Below, in pieces: positions 17,624-26,054 of a DNA stretch of 64,000 bases. The notes under the pieces are model-generated. The model was given only the letters and a program-made list of their open reading frames with translations, ran no database searches and had not been told where the DNA came from. The translations under genes and the position numbers were made by a program. The stretch's first letter is position 1. The number at the start of each line of letters is the position of its first letter. The stretch is from Thermosynechococcaceae cyanobacterium Okahandja. GTDB lineage: Bacteria; Cyanobacteriota; Cyanobacteriia; Thermosynechococcales; Thermosynechococcaceae. Location: positions 2,666,001-2,730,000 of the forward strand of contig CP136945.1 of assembly GCA_041530395.1 (NCBI GenBank), in the 5' to 3' direction.

Positions 17624-19432
17624 CTAGAGCTTACTGCCGCACTCGGGGCAAAAGCGATGGGTGGAAATGGTTTTGGCACCGCAGTTTGTACAGTACACAA
17701 GCTCCGCGGCCTTCTCTAGGGTCGCCTGCTCCGGCAGCCCCAGCATTTGGGCATTGCTTTTACCAGGTGCCACCATCGGATAGCAGTTTTCATCCCGGGT
17801 CACGTGGGCATCCAAAAGTACCGGACCATCGTACGCCAGAACCTCCTGCACAATTTCATCCAGATTGTGGCGATCGCTCACCCGTAGGCCCTTAACGCCG
17901 TAGGCATCCGCCAACTTCATAAAATCAGGCATACCGTTGGCCATGTTGGAGTGGGAATAGCGCTCCTCATAGAAGGCCTGCTGCCACTGACGTACCATGC
18001 CCTGCCAAAAATTATTAATAATAACGGTTTTTACCGCGATACCGTACTGGGCAAGGGTTGCTAGCTCTTGGGAATTCATTTGAAAGCTGGCATCACCACT
18101 AATGCAGATGACCTGTTGATCCGGCAGCGCCACTTTCACCCCCATGGCGGCGGGCATACCAAACCCCATCGTGCCCAACCCCGCACTGGAGATCCAACGC
18201 CGCGGGCCATTTTTCAAAAACTGGGCGGCCCACATCTGGTGCTGACCCACATCGGTGGTGTAGTAGGCATCCGGCGCATGGCAGCCAAAGGCCACAATGA
18301 CCTCCTGAGGCGAGAGCTCGCCACTGGGCTGCGGCACCACCAGCGGATAATCCTTTTTCCAAGTATTAATGCGGGTGAGCCATGCATGGGTGAGGGGTTC
18401 GGCTGGGCGGCCACTCTCCTGAATATGGCTGAGGATCTGTTGCAGCACTGGTTTGACACTGCCAACAATGGGCACCTCGGGCACACGGTTTTTACCCACT
18501 TCCGCCGGGTCAATATCAATGTGAATCACCTTGGCCCGGGAGGCAAATTCATCCAGTTTGCCGGTGACGCGATCGTCAAAGCGAGCACCAACGGCAATGA
18601 GTAAATCGCACTCACTCACGGCAAAGTTGGCATAGGCCGTGCCGTGCATCCCCAGCATCCCTAGGGAAAGGGGGTGGGATTCTGGAAAGGCCCCTTTGCC
18701 CATGAGGGTGGTGGTCACCGGAATCTGAAACAGTTCCGCCAGTTGGTAAATTTCATCGTGGGCAGCGGCGGTAATGGCACCACCGCCAACGTACAGCAGC
18801 GGGCGCTTGGCTTCGCGGATGAGTTGCACGGCTTGGGCAATTTGGCGGACATTGCCGCGAATCGTGGGGCGATAGCCCGGCAGCTTCACCTGCCCCGGCT
18901 CCACCGGTTCGTAGTCGCAGACCTCTAAGCCCACATCCTTAGGAATATCGACGAGAACAGGCCCCGGGCGACCGGTTGTGGCAATGTAGATGGCTTCGGC
19001 AATGATGCGCGCCATATCCTTGGCATTGCGCACCACGTAGGAGTGCTTGACAATCGGGAGGGTAATGCCAAAAATATCTGTTTCCTGAAACGCATCGGTA
19101 CCAATGGCGGAGCGGGGAACTTGGCCAGTGATCACCAAGAGGGGAATGGAGTCCATATGAGCGGTGGCAATCCCGGTCACGAGGTTGGTGGCGCCGGGGC
19201 CAGAGGTGCCAAAACATACCCCCACTTGGCCTGTGGCTCGGGCGTAGCCATCGGCGGCATGGGCGGCTCCCTGCTCATGACGGACGAGAATGTGCTGAAT
19301 GACACCGCGAGCTTCGGCGCGGTACAGTTCGTCGTAAATCGGTAGAATTGCCCCACCCGGATAGCCAAAAATATGCTTAACGCCATGACGGCACAAGGCG
19401 TCTATTAAGATATAGGCTCCAGTTGCTTGCAC
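17624..19432 (-). CDS. ilvB: Acetolactate synthase large subunit with C-terminal zinc ribbon
   Basis: A 602-residue ThDP enzyme that makes acetolactate or acetohydroxybutyrate, the first common step of branched-chain amino acid synthesis. Seen in order: [15 protein letters not shown], the ThDP-activating Glu in [17 protein letters not shown], the [13 protein letters not shown] block, the FAD-binding middle, and the ThDP motif GDASFQMN...NNFWQGMV. The tail beyond the usual enzyme end has four cysteines (C581, C584, C595 and C598) spaced CxxC-x10-CxxC, a zinc-ribbon pattern. The small subunit ilvN is 4 kb away at 23697 on the other strand. A strong promoter lies about 36 bases upstream of the start (19468-19496). 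Confidence 0.96.
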   Translation of the reverse strand: MQATGAYILIDALCRHGVKHIFGYPGGAILPIYDELYRAEARGVIQHILVRHEQGAAHAADGYARATGQVGVCFGTSGPGATNLVTGIATAHMDSIPLLVITGQVPRSAIGTDAFQETDIFGITLPIVKHSYVVRNAKDMARIIAEAIYIATTGRPGPVLVDIPKDVGLEVCDYEPVEPGQVKLPGYRPTIRGNVRQIAQAVQLIREAKRPLLYVGGGAITAAAHDEIYQLAELFQIPVTTTLMGKGAFPESHPLSLGMLGMHGTAYANFAVSECDLLIAVGARFDDRVTGKLDEFASRAKVIHIDIDPAEVGKNRVPEVPIVGSVKPVLQQILSHIQESGRPAEPLTHAWLTRINTWKKDYPLVVPQPSGELSPQEVIVAFGCHAPDAYYTTDVGQHQMWAAQFLKNGPRRWISSAGLGTMGFGMPAAMGVKVALPDQQVICISGDASFQMNSQELATLAQYGIAVKTVIINNFWQGMVRQWQQAFYEERYSHSNMANGMPDFMKLADAYGVKGLRVSDRHNLDEIVQEVLAYDGPVLLDAHVTRDENCYPMVAPGKSNAQMLGLPEQATLEKAAELVYCTNCGAKTISTHRFCPECGSKL

Positions 19433-19467
19433 AGGCCAACCTCGTCAGGCATTGATGGTGTTTCTAA

Positions 19468-19496
19468 ATTGTAATTTTCCATACTATCCCTGTCGA
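19468..19496 (-). promoter_or_regulatory. Promoter of ilvB
   Basis: On the minus strand TCGACA (19496-19491) and TACAAT (19473-19468) each match five of six consensus positions and are exactly 17 bases apart. Transcription would start near 19461, giving a leader of about 30 bases before the ilvB ATG at 19432. No attenuator or leader peptide fits in that space. Confidence 0.6.
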
Positions 19497-19533
19497 GATT
19501 TGTGTGAGTAAGACTAAACTTTATTACAAAATG

Positions 19534-20616
19534 TTACTCAGTTGCCGGAGGGGCGGTCTCACTGGTCTCTGGGGGTGGCTCGCTGGCGGGTGCGGGCGGT
19601 TCTGGCTCGGCGGTTGCCGCGGGTGGCTCGTTGGGAGGGAGCGGCTCGGGAGCGGGTGCTGTTGTGGGGGCAGGGGGTGCTGTGGGACGGGTTGCAGGGG
19701 GGGCTGCTCTACAGACCTCTGGACGGTACTGGAAGTCAAAAGTGATGGCGAGGGCTTGATATTGACCGGTGGCCGCAAAGGTTTGCTGTTGCACCGTGGC
19801 GATCGCCGCCTGATCGAGGAGATCTGAGCCACTGGTGCGAATAATCTGTGGGTTTTGGGTAAGCAGTCCGGTCTCTGGTGCGGCATTGGCGGCCAATAGT
19901 TGGCCATCGGGCCTAATGACGGCGGCGACGGTGGTTTGCCCTTCGAGGCGATCGCCACAGGCCTCACGGGGATAGAGGTCAGTGACGCGCTGACTAAGAT
20001 TCACCGCAATATCCGTGGTATTGAGGGTCAGGCGGGTTTGGTTAAACCAGCGGGACAGGGCAGCCGCCGCTTCGCTTGCTGTGGTGGCAAGTGGCTCTGA
20101 GGTCGGGGCTTGGGGGGTAGGGGCTAATTCTGGTGCAACGGCTACCTCGTCTTCAGGGGTGGTACGCGGTGGCAGGGGCCGAGCCGGCGGTGGGAGTTGC
20201 CAAGGGGCGGGCAAGGGTTGGAACGTCAAAGGGGGTGGCGGCGGTGGTAACTCTGCCAAGGGGGGTAAGGGGGTGAGGGGGCTAAAGCTGAGGGGTGGCG
20301 GCTCAATGCCGGTAAAGGGGAGGGGCGGCGGAGCGCTATCGAAGCTGGGCAACTCCGTGGGTAAGAGGGGTTCGATTGAGGGCAGATCCGCCTCAAGCTC
20401 TGCGGGGATGCTCATTAACGCCACGGTTTCATCGCGGTCAATGGGGGGTGGGGTGGCATCAGGCAGCCGCACAAAAGCAAGAATAATGCCGTGGAGCACA
20501 ATTGAGCCAGCGATCGCCATGCGACCGGGTTGCCAGAGGGGTAACCCAGACAGGCGTTGCCAAAGCGGTTGCAGTGGGACGGGGAGCACGGGCATGGGGA
20601 TAGGGTTTTTAGTCAT
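19534..20616 (-). CDS. TonB-like proline-rich membrane protein
   Basis: A 360-residue protein from the ATG at 20616; a TTG two codons upstream is also open. A short cytoplasmic part precedes one hydrophobic segment (MAIAGSIVLHGIILAFV, about residues 33-50). Next comes a long Pro-rich periplasmic spacer (about 55-180) and a compact domain (about 190-310, DLYPREACGDRLEGQTTVAAVI...PDGQLL) resembling the TonB C-terminal fold. A second Pro/Glu/Ala-rich tail ends it. TonB couples inner-membrane energy to outer-membrane receptors, normally with ExbB and ExbD, but neither they nor a receptor gene are in the window. The tail after the TonB-like domain is atypical, so the exact role is uncertain. Confidence 0.7.
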   Translation of the reverse strand: MTKNPIPMPVLPVPLQPLWQRLSGLPLWQPGRMAIAGSIVLHGIILAFVRLPDATPPPIDRDETVALMSIPAELEADLPSIEPLLPTELPSFDSAPPPLPFTGIEPPPLSFSPLTPLPPLAELPPPPPPLTFQPLPAPWQLPPPARPLPPRTTPEDEVAVAPELAPTPQAPTSEPLATTASEAAAALSRWFNQTRLTLNTTDIAVNLSQRVTDLYPREACGDRLEGQTTVAAVIRPDGQLLAANAAPETGLLTQNPQIIRTSGSDLLDQAAIATVQQQTFAATGQYQALAITFDFQYRPEVCRAAPPATRPTAPPAPTTAPAPEPLPPNEPPAATAEPEPPAPASEPPPETSETAPPATE

Positions 20617-20622
20617 GGCCAA

Positions 20623-20799
20623 GTAGCCAACCTAACTACAAAGAGTAACGCGTAGGCTTCTCTAATCTAATCTAATTGGCATATGCCCTTGTCTCCTTGT
20701 CAAGGATAAAGACTGCATGGCCATATGGTTCCCCTCGTTGTCTGCCCTACAGTCCTCCCAACGCTCAATCGAAGATGCGATTGTGGCACGCCTGCTGGT
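20623..20799. other. Intergenic spacer with short repeat and palindromes
   Basis: The stretch between the TonB-like and His-rich protein genes holds three copies of TCTAA (20661-20675), the perfect palindrome GGCATATGCC (20678-20687) and a short inverted repeat TCCTTG/CAAGGA near 20693. It probably carries the TonB-like gene's promoter on the minus strand. I see no clear -35/-10 pair and no RNA gene. Confidence 0.35.
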
Positions 20800-21681
20800 T
20801 TAGTTGACCGTCACCCAAAACGGAGCCGTTACAATTGTTTGGCCTCGCTGGAACTGTGCCCACAGTTTGTAGCGTCCTGCTTTTGGAAATTGCGTAGCGA
20901 AGCGAACGGTATCGGTTGGTCGAGTATCCAGCGCATGGGCATGGAGATAATCCGCCTCCTGTAACGGTGTCGTGGCACGTAAAATCACTAGGTGTCCGGC
21001 TTCCCCAAGATAGGGTTGTAAATCCTTCAGGGGTTCGTTTGTTCCCGCATCTCGTAGCTGAAAGCGAAGCTCTACAGTTGCACCTGTGCTGAGGGGTTGC
21101 GGCAGTTCAAGGGTCACTAGCGTATTGGCCACCGTTTGCTGCAACTGTGGCGTGAAGGGTGCAGGTGTTGGGGGTGCCCCCATGAGTTGCAAGGGCATTG
21201 TTGATACTGTTTCTGACTCTCCCGCTGGCTTATAGTCCGCAATGAGCGTGTAGCCACCTCCTTGGGGCAAAGTAGTCGTGACTTGGAACTGCCCTTGACC
21301 CTGATAGGTGGGGTGGAGGTGCTGAAACACTTGCAGATCATCACTGACAATGATTAAGTGCATTAGCGCTTCTTGGAAGCGCTCAAAGTCCTTCACCGGT
21401 TGACCCGCAGCGTTACGAATGCCAAGGGTTAGGGTGATAGACTGGTTCGGGCTAAGGTCAGTTGCCTTCAGAAGTTGAGCACGGCTAGTCGATGTACTAC
21501 TGTGATGAGGAGGCTCCGTGCCCCCATGGCCATGCCCATCGTGGTGTGGTGTATGAGCGTCAGGGGTGTGGTGCGGGGTCATCATTTGCCTCTGTTGGGC
21601 AACGCTAAGGGCGGCGATCGTCCCCCCGACTAATACGCCTAGCCCGAGAAGTAGGGGTTTGGTCAAACGCAGCTTAAGCAT
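20800..21681 (-). CDS. Secreted histidine-rich protein, possible metal binding
   Basis: A 293-residue protein with an N-terminal signal/anchor segment (LLLGLGVLVGGTIAALSVAQ). A histidine-rich stretch follows at about residues 36-60 (PHHTPDAHTPHHDGHGHGG and nearby His pairs). Two beta-sandwich-like halves come next, each with a similar strand: HLIIVSDDLQVFQHLHP near 108 and HLVILRATTPLQEADYLHAHA near 235. The duplicated HLhhh...HhH pattern suggests related modules that bind metal or interact at the cell surface, as in FixH/YtkA-like proteins. AAGGAG precedes the ATG. A role in copper or another divalent-metal trafficking is inference. No transporter or metalloregulator is adjacent. Confidence 0.65.
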   Translation of the reverse strand: MLKLRLTKPLLLGLGVLVGGTIAALSVAQQRQMMTPHHTPDAHTPHHDGHGHGGTEPPHHSSTSTSRAQLLKATDLSPNQSITLTLGIRNAAGQPVKDFERFQEALMHLIIVSDDLQVFQHLHPTYQGQGQFQVTTTLPQGGGYTLIADYKPAGESETVSTMPLQLMGAPPTPAPFTPQLQQTVANTLVTLELPQPLSTGATVELRFQLRDAGTNEPLKDLQPYLGEAGHLVILRATTPLQEADYLHAHALDTRPTDTVRFATQFPKAGRYKLWAQFQRGQTIVTAPFWVTVN

Positions 21682-21792
21682 AGCAGTTATACTCCTTTTA
21701 GCCTTTTTCTTTCAGCTCTTCGTGGTATTGTCCTGACCGGCGTACCGTTGCCCCTTGGGACATATAGCCCCGCACCCCCACAAGTTAAAGGC

Positions 21793-22341
21793 TTACCGAC
21801 GGGGACGGCGGTGCTGTTGTTGCTGCCGCCAGTCTTTAGCGCTGCGCACCACCAGCCATAGCAATAGTAGGGCAATGAGACCGCCTTGGGTCGGCGCTTT
21901 CAGGGCAAATAGAATTAACAGAATACAGAGAATATCTTGCCCCACCACAATCCAGCGGGGTAGCTTACCAAGGCGATAGAACCACCCCACCTGCACCAGT
22001 TGCACCACAAAGGCAAAAAGACCACTCAGGCTACCCACCAACCACGGCGGGGTCGCGGTGGCCGCGGCTACCGTCATGCCCAAGAGGGCACCCACAAGAG
22101 GACTAAAGCAGAGTTGGACTAAGACAATGAGGCGGTACCCCCAAGGATTGCCCGTCAAAAACAGTTCCAGAAACGACCAACTGGTTAAAATGCCGACAAC
22201 CCAGTAGGGGGACAGATGCCGTAGCAATGGCACCGCCGACCACAGTTGTGGCCCTTGCAGCAAACCAATCAGCAGCAGGGGTAAGGCGAGGCGTAACCCT
22301 CCGGCAGCGGCAGCAGCAAGAATGGCAAGAAGTTCTAGCAT
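21793..22341 (-). CDS. DUF4126-like integral membrane protein
   Basis: A 182-residue hydrophobic protein from the ATG at 22341; the frame is open to 22413, but that part lies within aroK. It opens with MLELLAILAAAAAGGLRLALPLLLIGL, then has about five membrane segments and a short basic Gln/Arg tail. The pattern, with an early Gly-rich helix followed by WVVGILTSWSFLELF, fits the DUF4126 group. No function is known. Its start overlaps the end of aroK by seven bases, so the two are translated from one mRNA. Confidence 0.7.
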   Translation of the reverse strand: MLELLAILAAAAAGGLRLALPLLLIGLLQGPQLWSAVPLLRHLSPYWVVGILTSWSFLELFLTGNPWGYRLIVLVQLCFSPLVGALLGMTVAAATATPPWLVGSLSGLFAFVVQLVQVGWFYRLGKLPRWIVVGQDILCILLILFALKAPTQGGLIALLLLWLVVRSAKDWRQQQQHRRPRR

Positions 22342-22907
22342 GGCTCTGGGGGGAGGGCATCCGAGACTGTCGGCTTGAGAATGGTCGGCAACGCTTGCCA
22401 GAGGCGATCGCACACGGTCGCAGGCGTATCGGTTGCGGAGATCAGTAGTTCTAGGTCTGCTTGGGCGTATAGGGGCTGGCGCTCGGCCATGAGCTGCCCC
22501 AAGCGCTCGGCCAAGGACTGCTCCTGTAGTAGGGGGCGTTGATCATCGGTGGCTAAGCGCTGGCATAATACCGGAATAGGCACATTTAACCACACTACAA
22601 TGCCATGACGCAGATAGCTCCAGTTCATCGACTGCAGGACAATACCGCCGCCGGTGGCCACGACGAGGTGGTGATAGCTCGAGACTTGGGCCAGCACCTC
22701 CTGTTCTAACTGGCGGAAGTAGGCTTCGCCGTCAGTGGCAAAAATCTCCCGTATCGACTGCTGCCGAATCTCCGTAATGACAGCATCAGTATCCACAAAG
22801 CCATAGCCCAGTTGCTGTGCTAACACTTTCCCCGTCGTTGTCTTGCCAGACCCCATCATTCCTACAAGATAGATGTTGACTCCCCCAAGGCGGTCTTGCA
22901 GTTCCAT
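22335..22907 (-). CDS. aroK: Shikimate kinase
   Basis: A 190-residue P-loop kinase that phosphorylates shikimate in aromatic amino acid synthesis. Walker A GMMGSGKTT is at about residues 16-24, followed by the shikimate-binding DTDAVI (Asp-x-Asp), the Arg/Phe region EAYFRQLEQEVL, the ATGGGIV Walker B-like loop and the lid around RPLL. Length and order are standard. It is divergent from the J-domain gene (68 bases between starts), and a DUF4126-like gene overlaps its 3' end by seven bases. Confidence 0.95.
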   Translation of the reverse strand: MELQDRLGGVNIYLVGMMGSGKTTTGKVLAQQLGYGFVDTDAVITEIRQQSIREIFATDGEAYFRQLEQEVLAQVSSYHHLVVATGGGIVLQSMNWSYLRHGIVVWLNVPIPVLCQRLATDDQRPLLQEQSLAERLGQLMAERQPLYAQADLELLISATDTPATVCDRLWQALPTILKPTVSDALPPEPC

Positions 22908-22975
22908 AGAACACCGTTTATCGACAGAACCAAGCCAGCACTTTACCCTAAAGGATAGGCATTTTTGAAGCCCTG

Positions 22976-23620
22976 ATGTTTCAACCCAATCACTACCGCA
23001 CGCTTGAGGTTGCCGTTACCGCCAGTCAGGCGGACATTAAAGCGGCCTATCGTCGTTTGGTCAAACAGTACCATCCCGACTACCATCCCCAAGATCAGCA
23101 AAAGCACGAACGGATGGTAGCCATCAATGCCGCCTACGAAGTGCTGGGGGATGTGCAGTGCCGACAGGCCTATGATGCCCAGCACCGTCTGCACCATCCC
23201 GCCGCTGCATCGCCGGTGTATCGCTCTCAGAGTGCCGATCTGGAGCTTGAGCAATGGCTCACCTTAACCTATCAGCCGGTGAGTCGCATTATCCAATCGG
23301 TGTTGCGATCGCACCGTAGGCAAATTGAGGCCCTAGCAGCAGATCCCTTTGACGATGAGTTGATGGCACAGTTTCTCGCCTATCTAGGGGACTGTCGGCG
23401 TGCCCTCAGCCGTGCCCGCTGCACATTCTACGCCCAGCCCAATCCAGCGGCAGCAGCCAACGTTGCCGCCCATCTATACTACTGCCTCAACCAGTTAATG
23501 GATGGGCTAGATGAGTTTGAGCAGTTTAGCCACAGCTACGACGAACACTATTTGCACACCGGCCAAGAGTTGTTTCGCATTGCCGATCGCCTCTTCGCAG
23601 AGTGCCGCGTTGTCCGTTAG
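22976..23620 (+). CDS. J-domain (DnaJ-like) protein
   Basis: A 214-residue protein whose first 65 residues are a J-domain: YRTLEVAVTASQADIKAAYRRLV, the Hsp70-stimulating HPD tripeptide in QYHPDYHP, and MVAINAAYEVLGD. The rest is helical, with no Gly/Phe stretch and no zinc-finger domain, so it is a type III J-protein that recruits DnaK to a particular client. It is divergent from aroK and precedes ilvN by 76 bases, with no functional link apparent. Cyanobacteria typically encode several such proteins; the client cannot be told from sequence. Confidence 0.88.
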   Translation: MFQPNHYRTLEVAVTASQADIKAAYRRLVKQYHPDYHPQDQQKHERMVAINAAYEVLGDVQCRQAYDAQHRLHHPAAASPVYRSQSADLELEQWLTLTYQPVSRIIQSVLRSHRRQIEALAADPFDDELMAQFLAYLGDCRRALSRARCTFYAQPNPAAAANVAAHLYYCLNQLMDGLDEFEQFSHSYDEHYLHTGQELFRIADRLFAECRVVR

Positions 23621-23696
23621 ACTTAAGCAATAGAGACTGTGCCATACATCAGGGTCAACAGGCTCAAGAGCCGGAGAGACTGCACACCACATCACC

Positions 23697-24215
23697 ATGA
23701 AACATACGCTGTCGGTACTAGTAGAAGACGAGGCGGGGGTTCTCACCCGCATTGCTGGCCTATTTGCCCGGCGGGGCTTTAATATCGAGAGCCTTGCGGT
23801 CGGACCCGCCGAGCAGTTGGGGGTTTCCCGCATTACCATGGTGGTGCCCGGCGATGATGCCATTATTGAGCAGCTTACCAAGCAGCTTTACAAACTCATC
23901 AACGTCCTCAAAGTACAGGACATTACAACCATCCCCTGCGTTGAACGGGAACTGATGCTTCTGAAGGTGAATGCAACCGCCAGTACCCGCTCCGAAATTC
24001 TCGAGCTGGTACAAATTTTTCGCGCCAAGGTGGTGGATGTGGCCGATGACTCGCTGATTGTGGAAGTCTCTGGTGATCCGGGTAAGATGGTGGCCATCAT
24101 TCAAATGCTCAACAAGTTTGGCATTCGTGAAATTGCCCGCACCGGTAAGATTGCCCTTGTGCGGGAGTCGGGGGTGAATACTGAGTACCTGAAATCCTTG
24201 GAGGCACGGGTTTAA
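23697..24215 (+). CDS. ilvN: Acetolactate synthase small (regulatory) subunit
   Basis: A 172-residue protein with an N-terminal ACT domain ([35 protein letters not shown]) and a C-terminal IlvN domain ([10 protein letters not shown]..., ending YLKSLE). It binds the IlvB catalytic subunit, raises its activity and gives valine feedback inhibition. Length fits the family. The spacer before it has a small GGCTC/GAGCC hairpin (about 23665), but I see no leader peptide. The TTG start of the next gene follows its stop directly, which points to cotranscription with the periplasmic binding protein gene. Confidence 0.96.
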   Translation: MKHTLSVLVEDEAGVLTRIAGLFARRGFNIESLAVGPAEQLGVSRITMVVPGDDAIIEQLTKQLYKLINVLKVQDITTIPCVERELMLLKVNATASTRSEILELVQIFRAKVVDVADDSLIVEVSGDPGKMVAIIQMLNKFGIREIARTGKIALVRESGVNTEYLKSLEARV

Positions 24216-25427
24216 TTGGGCTGGGTGCGTCAGTGGTTAGGGTGGGGCATGGGGGGGATCGCCCTCGCCTTAAGTAGCTGTACCGTGGCGGATACGCCAA
24301 CCATTAGCGATGATACCCTTCCTTTGGGGGTGGCCTTTGCCCAAACGGGCAATGCGGCTCTCTACGGCCAAGAGTCGCTACAGGGGGCACAGGTGGCTGC
24401 TGTGTTTTTTAATGACCAGGGTAGCCTTGGCAGCTATCGCCTCCGCCTTGTTCTCCAGGATACGGGCAGTGATGAAGCGGGTGCCGTCAATGCCTTTCAA
24501 GCCCTGATCAATCGCGATCGCGTCGTGGGGATTGTTGGCCCGACCCTCTCGCAGCAAGCCTTTAGTGCCGACCCCATCGCCGAGCAAGCAGGCGTACCGG
24601 TAGTGGCCGCCTCAAATACGGCGCGGGGCATTCCCCAATTGGGGGCATTTATTAGTCGTGTCTCCGCTGGGGTGGAAGCGGTAGCCCCCACAGCCATTGC
24701 CGCCGCCTTAGCCATTGACCCCAAGATTCGCCGTGTGGCCGTCTTCTTTGCTCAGGATGATGCCTTTAGCCGCTCGGAAACGGAGATTTTTCAGCAGGCA
24801 ATTCGTGAGAATCCCGCCTTCGAACTCATTACTGTACAGCAAACCCAAACTACCGATACGAACTTTCAAGCCCAGATTAATGCCACCCTGAGCCTTAACC
24901 CTGACCTCATTGTTATTTCTGGTCTTGCGGCGGATGGTGGTAACCTGATTCGTCAGTTGCGGGAACTGGGCTATCAAGGCTTAATTTTAGGGGGCAACGG
25001 TGTGAATACGGTCAATGTGTTTCCTGTCTGTCGCCGCTTCTGCAATGGTGTTTTGGTGGCTCAGGCCTACAATCCCGAGAATCCAGCCCCCATGAATGTG
25101 AAGTTTCGGGATGCCTTTGAAGCCCAGTACCGCCAAATGCCCTCCCAATTTAGTGCCCAAGCCTTTACTGCCGTGCAGGTCTTTGCCGAGTCGTTGGCCA
25201 AGCTCTCCCAAACCCGTGACCTCCGGCAATTATCCTTGGCGGAGTTGCGCCAAGCCTTAAATGATCAACTCCTAGGGGGCACCTATGATACGCCCCTTGG
25301 GGAACTGCGTTTTACGCCAGAGGGTGAAGTGCTCCAGCGGTACTTCTATGTTGGGCAAATTGAAATGAGTGACGACGGCCAAACCGGCAAATTCCGTCTT
25401 GTGAAACAAGTTGAGCGGCAGCAGTGA
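24216..25427 (+). CDS. ABC transporter substrate-binding lipoprotein (amino-acid type, PBP1 fold)
   Basis: A 403-residue protein. Its signal peptide ends in the lipobox LSSC (Cys at about residue 22), so it is a lipoprotein. The mature part follows the periplasmic binding protein type 1 pattern of LivJ/UrtA-like receptors: LPLGVAFAQTGNAALYGQESLQGAQVA, the GIVGPTLSQQ loop and VPVVAASNTARG. The likely ligands are branched-chain amino acids or similar compounds. The longest frame starts with TTG directly after the ilvN stop; a GTG three codons later is also possible, and GGAGG precedes both. No permease or ATPase gene is adjacent, so the rest of the transporter is elsewhere. Cotranscription with ilvN fits an amino acid role. 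Confidence 0.88.
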   Translation: MGWVRQWLGWGMGGIALALSSCTVADTPTISDDTLPLGVAFAQTGNAALYGQESLQGAQVAAVFFNDQGSLGSYRLRLVLQDTGSDEAGAVNAFQALINRDRVVGIVGPTLSQQAFSADPIAEQAGVPVVAASNTARGIPQLGAFISRVSAGVEAVAPTAIAAALAIDPKIRRVAVFFAQDDAFSRSETEIFQQAIRENPAFELITVQQTQTTDTNFQAQINATLSLNPDLIVISGLAADGGNLIRQLRELGYQGLILGGNGVNTVNVFPVCRRFCNGVLVAQAYNPENPAPMNVKFRDAFEAQYRQMPSQFSAQAFTAVQVFAESLAKLSQTRDLRQLSLAELRQALNDQLLGGTYDTPLGELRFTPEGEVLQRYFYVGQIEMSDDGQTGKFRLVKQVERQQ

Positions 25428-25471
25428 TTGCTTACACCGCGATCAGTCGGCAGCATCAGACAAATAAGCCC

Positions 25472-25831
25472 TTAAGAGTGGAGAGAACCAACGGCACGCT
25501 CATAGCGGAGGAGTTCTAGGCTGCGCTCACCGTAGATGTCGCTAATGTGTTCGCAACAGCAGGCAATGGCAAACTCATCGAGTTCCTCAGCCGTAATGCC
25601 GTACAGGTCGTTAAAGACTTCGGGTGTGACTCGACAAAATCGCGGTCGCTGCTCATAAATTTGACAGCGGCAAGTCAGCGGCTCAAAGTGAATGCACCAG
25701 CCATCTTCGCCAATGAGGGATTGGTAGTGGGCAAATTCCGCCTCGTCAAGAATGGTGGCCACCTCCGGGCGATCGCCCAAGTCTAGGTAGCAGCAGGCAC
25801 CACAGCCTTCGATACACTGCCATGTTGCCAT
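25472..25831 (-). CDS. YkgJ-like cysteine cluster protein
   Basis: A 119-residue protein from the ATG at 25831; upstream in-frame codons run over psb30 on the other strand and are not believable. It has a dense set of cysteines: CIEGCGACC at the N-terminus, CIHFEPLTCRCQIYEQRPRFCR in the middle and CCC near residue 91. The CGACC...C..Y..RP..CR layout is typical of the YkgJ (CxxCxxCC) zinc- or iron-binding family, whose function is unsettled. It is divergent from psb30 across 69 bases and converges on the substrate-binding protein gene. Confidence 0.85.
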   Translation of the reverse strand: MATWQCIEGCGACCYLDLGDRPEVATILDEAEFAHYQSLIGEDGWCIHFEPLTCRCQIYEQRPRFCRVTPEVFNDLYGITAEELDEFAIACCCEHISDIYGERSLELLRYERAVGSLHS

Positions 25832-25900
25832 GCTTAGAGTGCCCCCACCTGCCGTAAAATAGAACCACGATGACCTACTGCTGATTGCTCGGGAGAACCT

Positions 25901-26041
25901 ATGGGACTCTTCAACGGAATTATTGATTTTATTGCCAACATTAACTTTGAAGTCATTGCCCAACTGACGATGATTAGCATGATTGGGATTGCAGGGCCGG
26001 TGGTGGTCTTCCTCTTGGCGGTGCGCCGCGGTAACCTGTAA
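25901..26041 (+). CDS. psb30: Photosystem II subunit Psb30 (Ycf12)
   Basis: A 46-residue protein: MGLFNGIIDFIANINF leads into one membrane helix (LTMISMIGIAGPVVVFLLAV) and ends RRGNL. This is essentially the known Psb30/Ycf12 of thermophilic cyanobacteria and plastids, a single-helix subunit at the edge of photosystem II that helps stabilise the complex. GGGAG lies just before the ATG. It is alone, divergent from the YkgJ-like gene and ending 13 bases from the convergent ispH. A possible -10 (TAAAAT, 25855-25860) precedes it. Confidence 0.95.
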   Translation: MGLFNGIIDFIANINFEVIAQLTMISMIGIAGPVVVFLLAVRRGNL

Positions 26042-26054
26042 GCCTGCAATTGCC

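Noticed and set aside
18068-18604. 178-codon open frame opposite ilvB
   Set aside because: It lies fully antisense to a highly conserved enzyme gene, has no homology I recognise and no ribosome site; it follows from the codon bias of ilvB.
20015-20626. 203-codon Gly/Arg-rich open frame opposite the TonB-like gene
   Set aside because: It is the mirror of a proline-rich coding stretch (CCN codons give GGN on the other strand).
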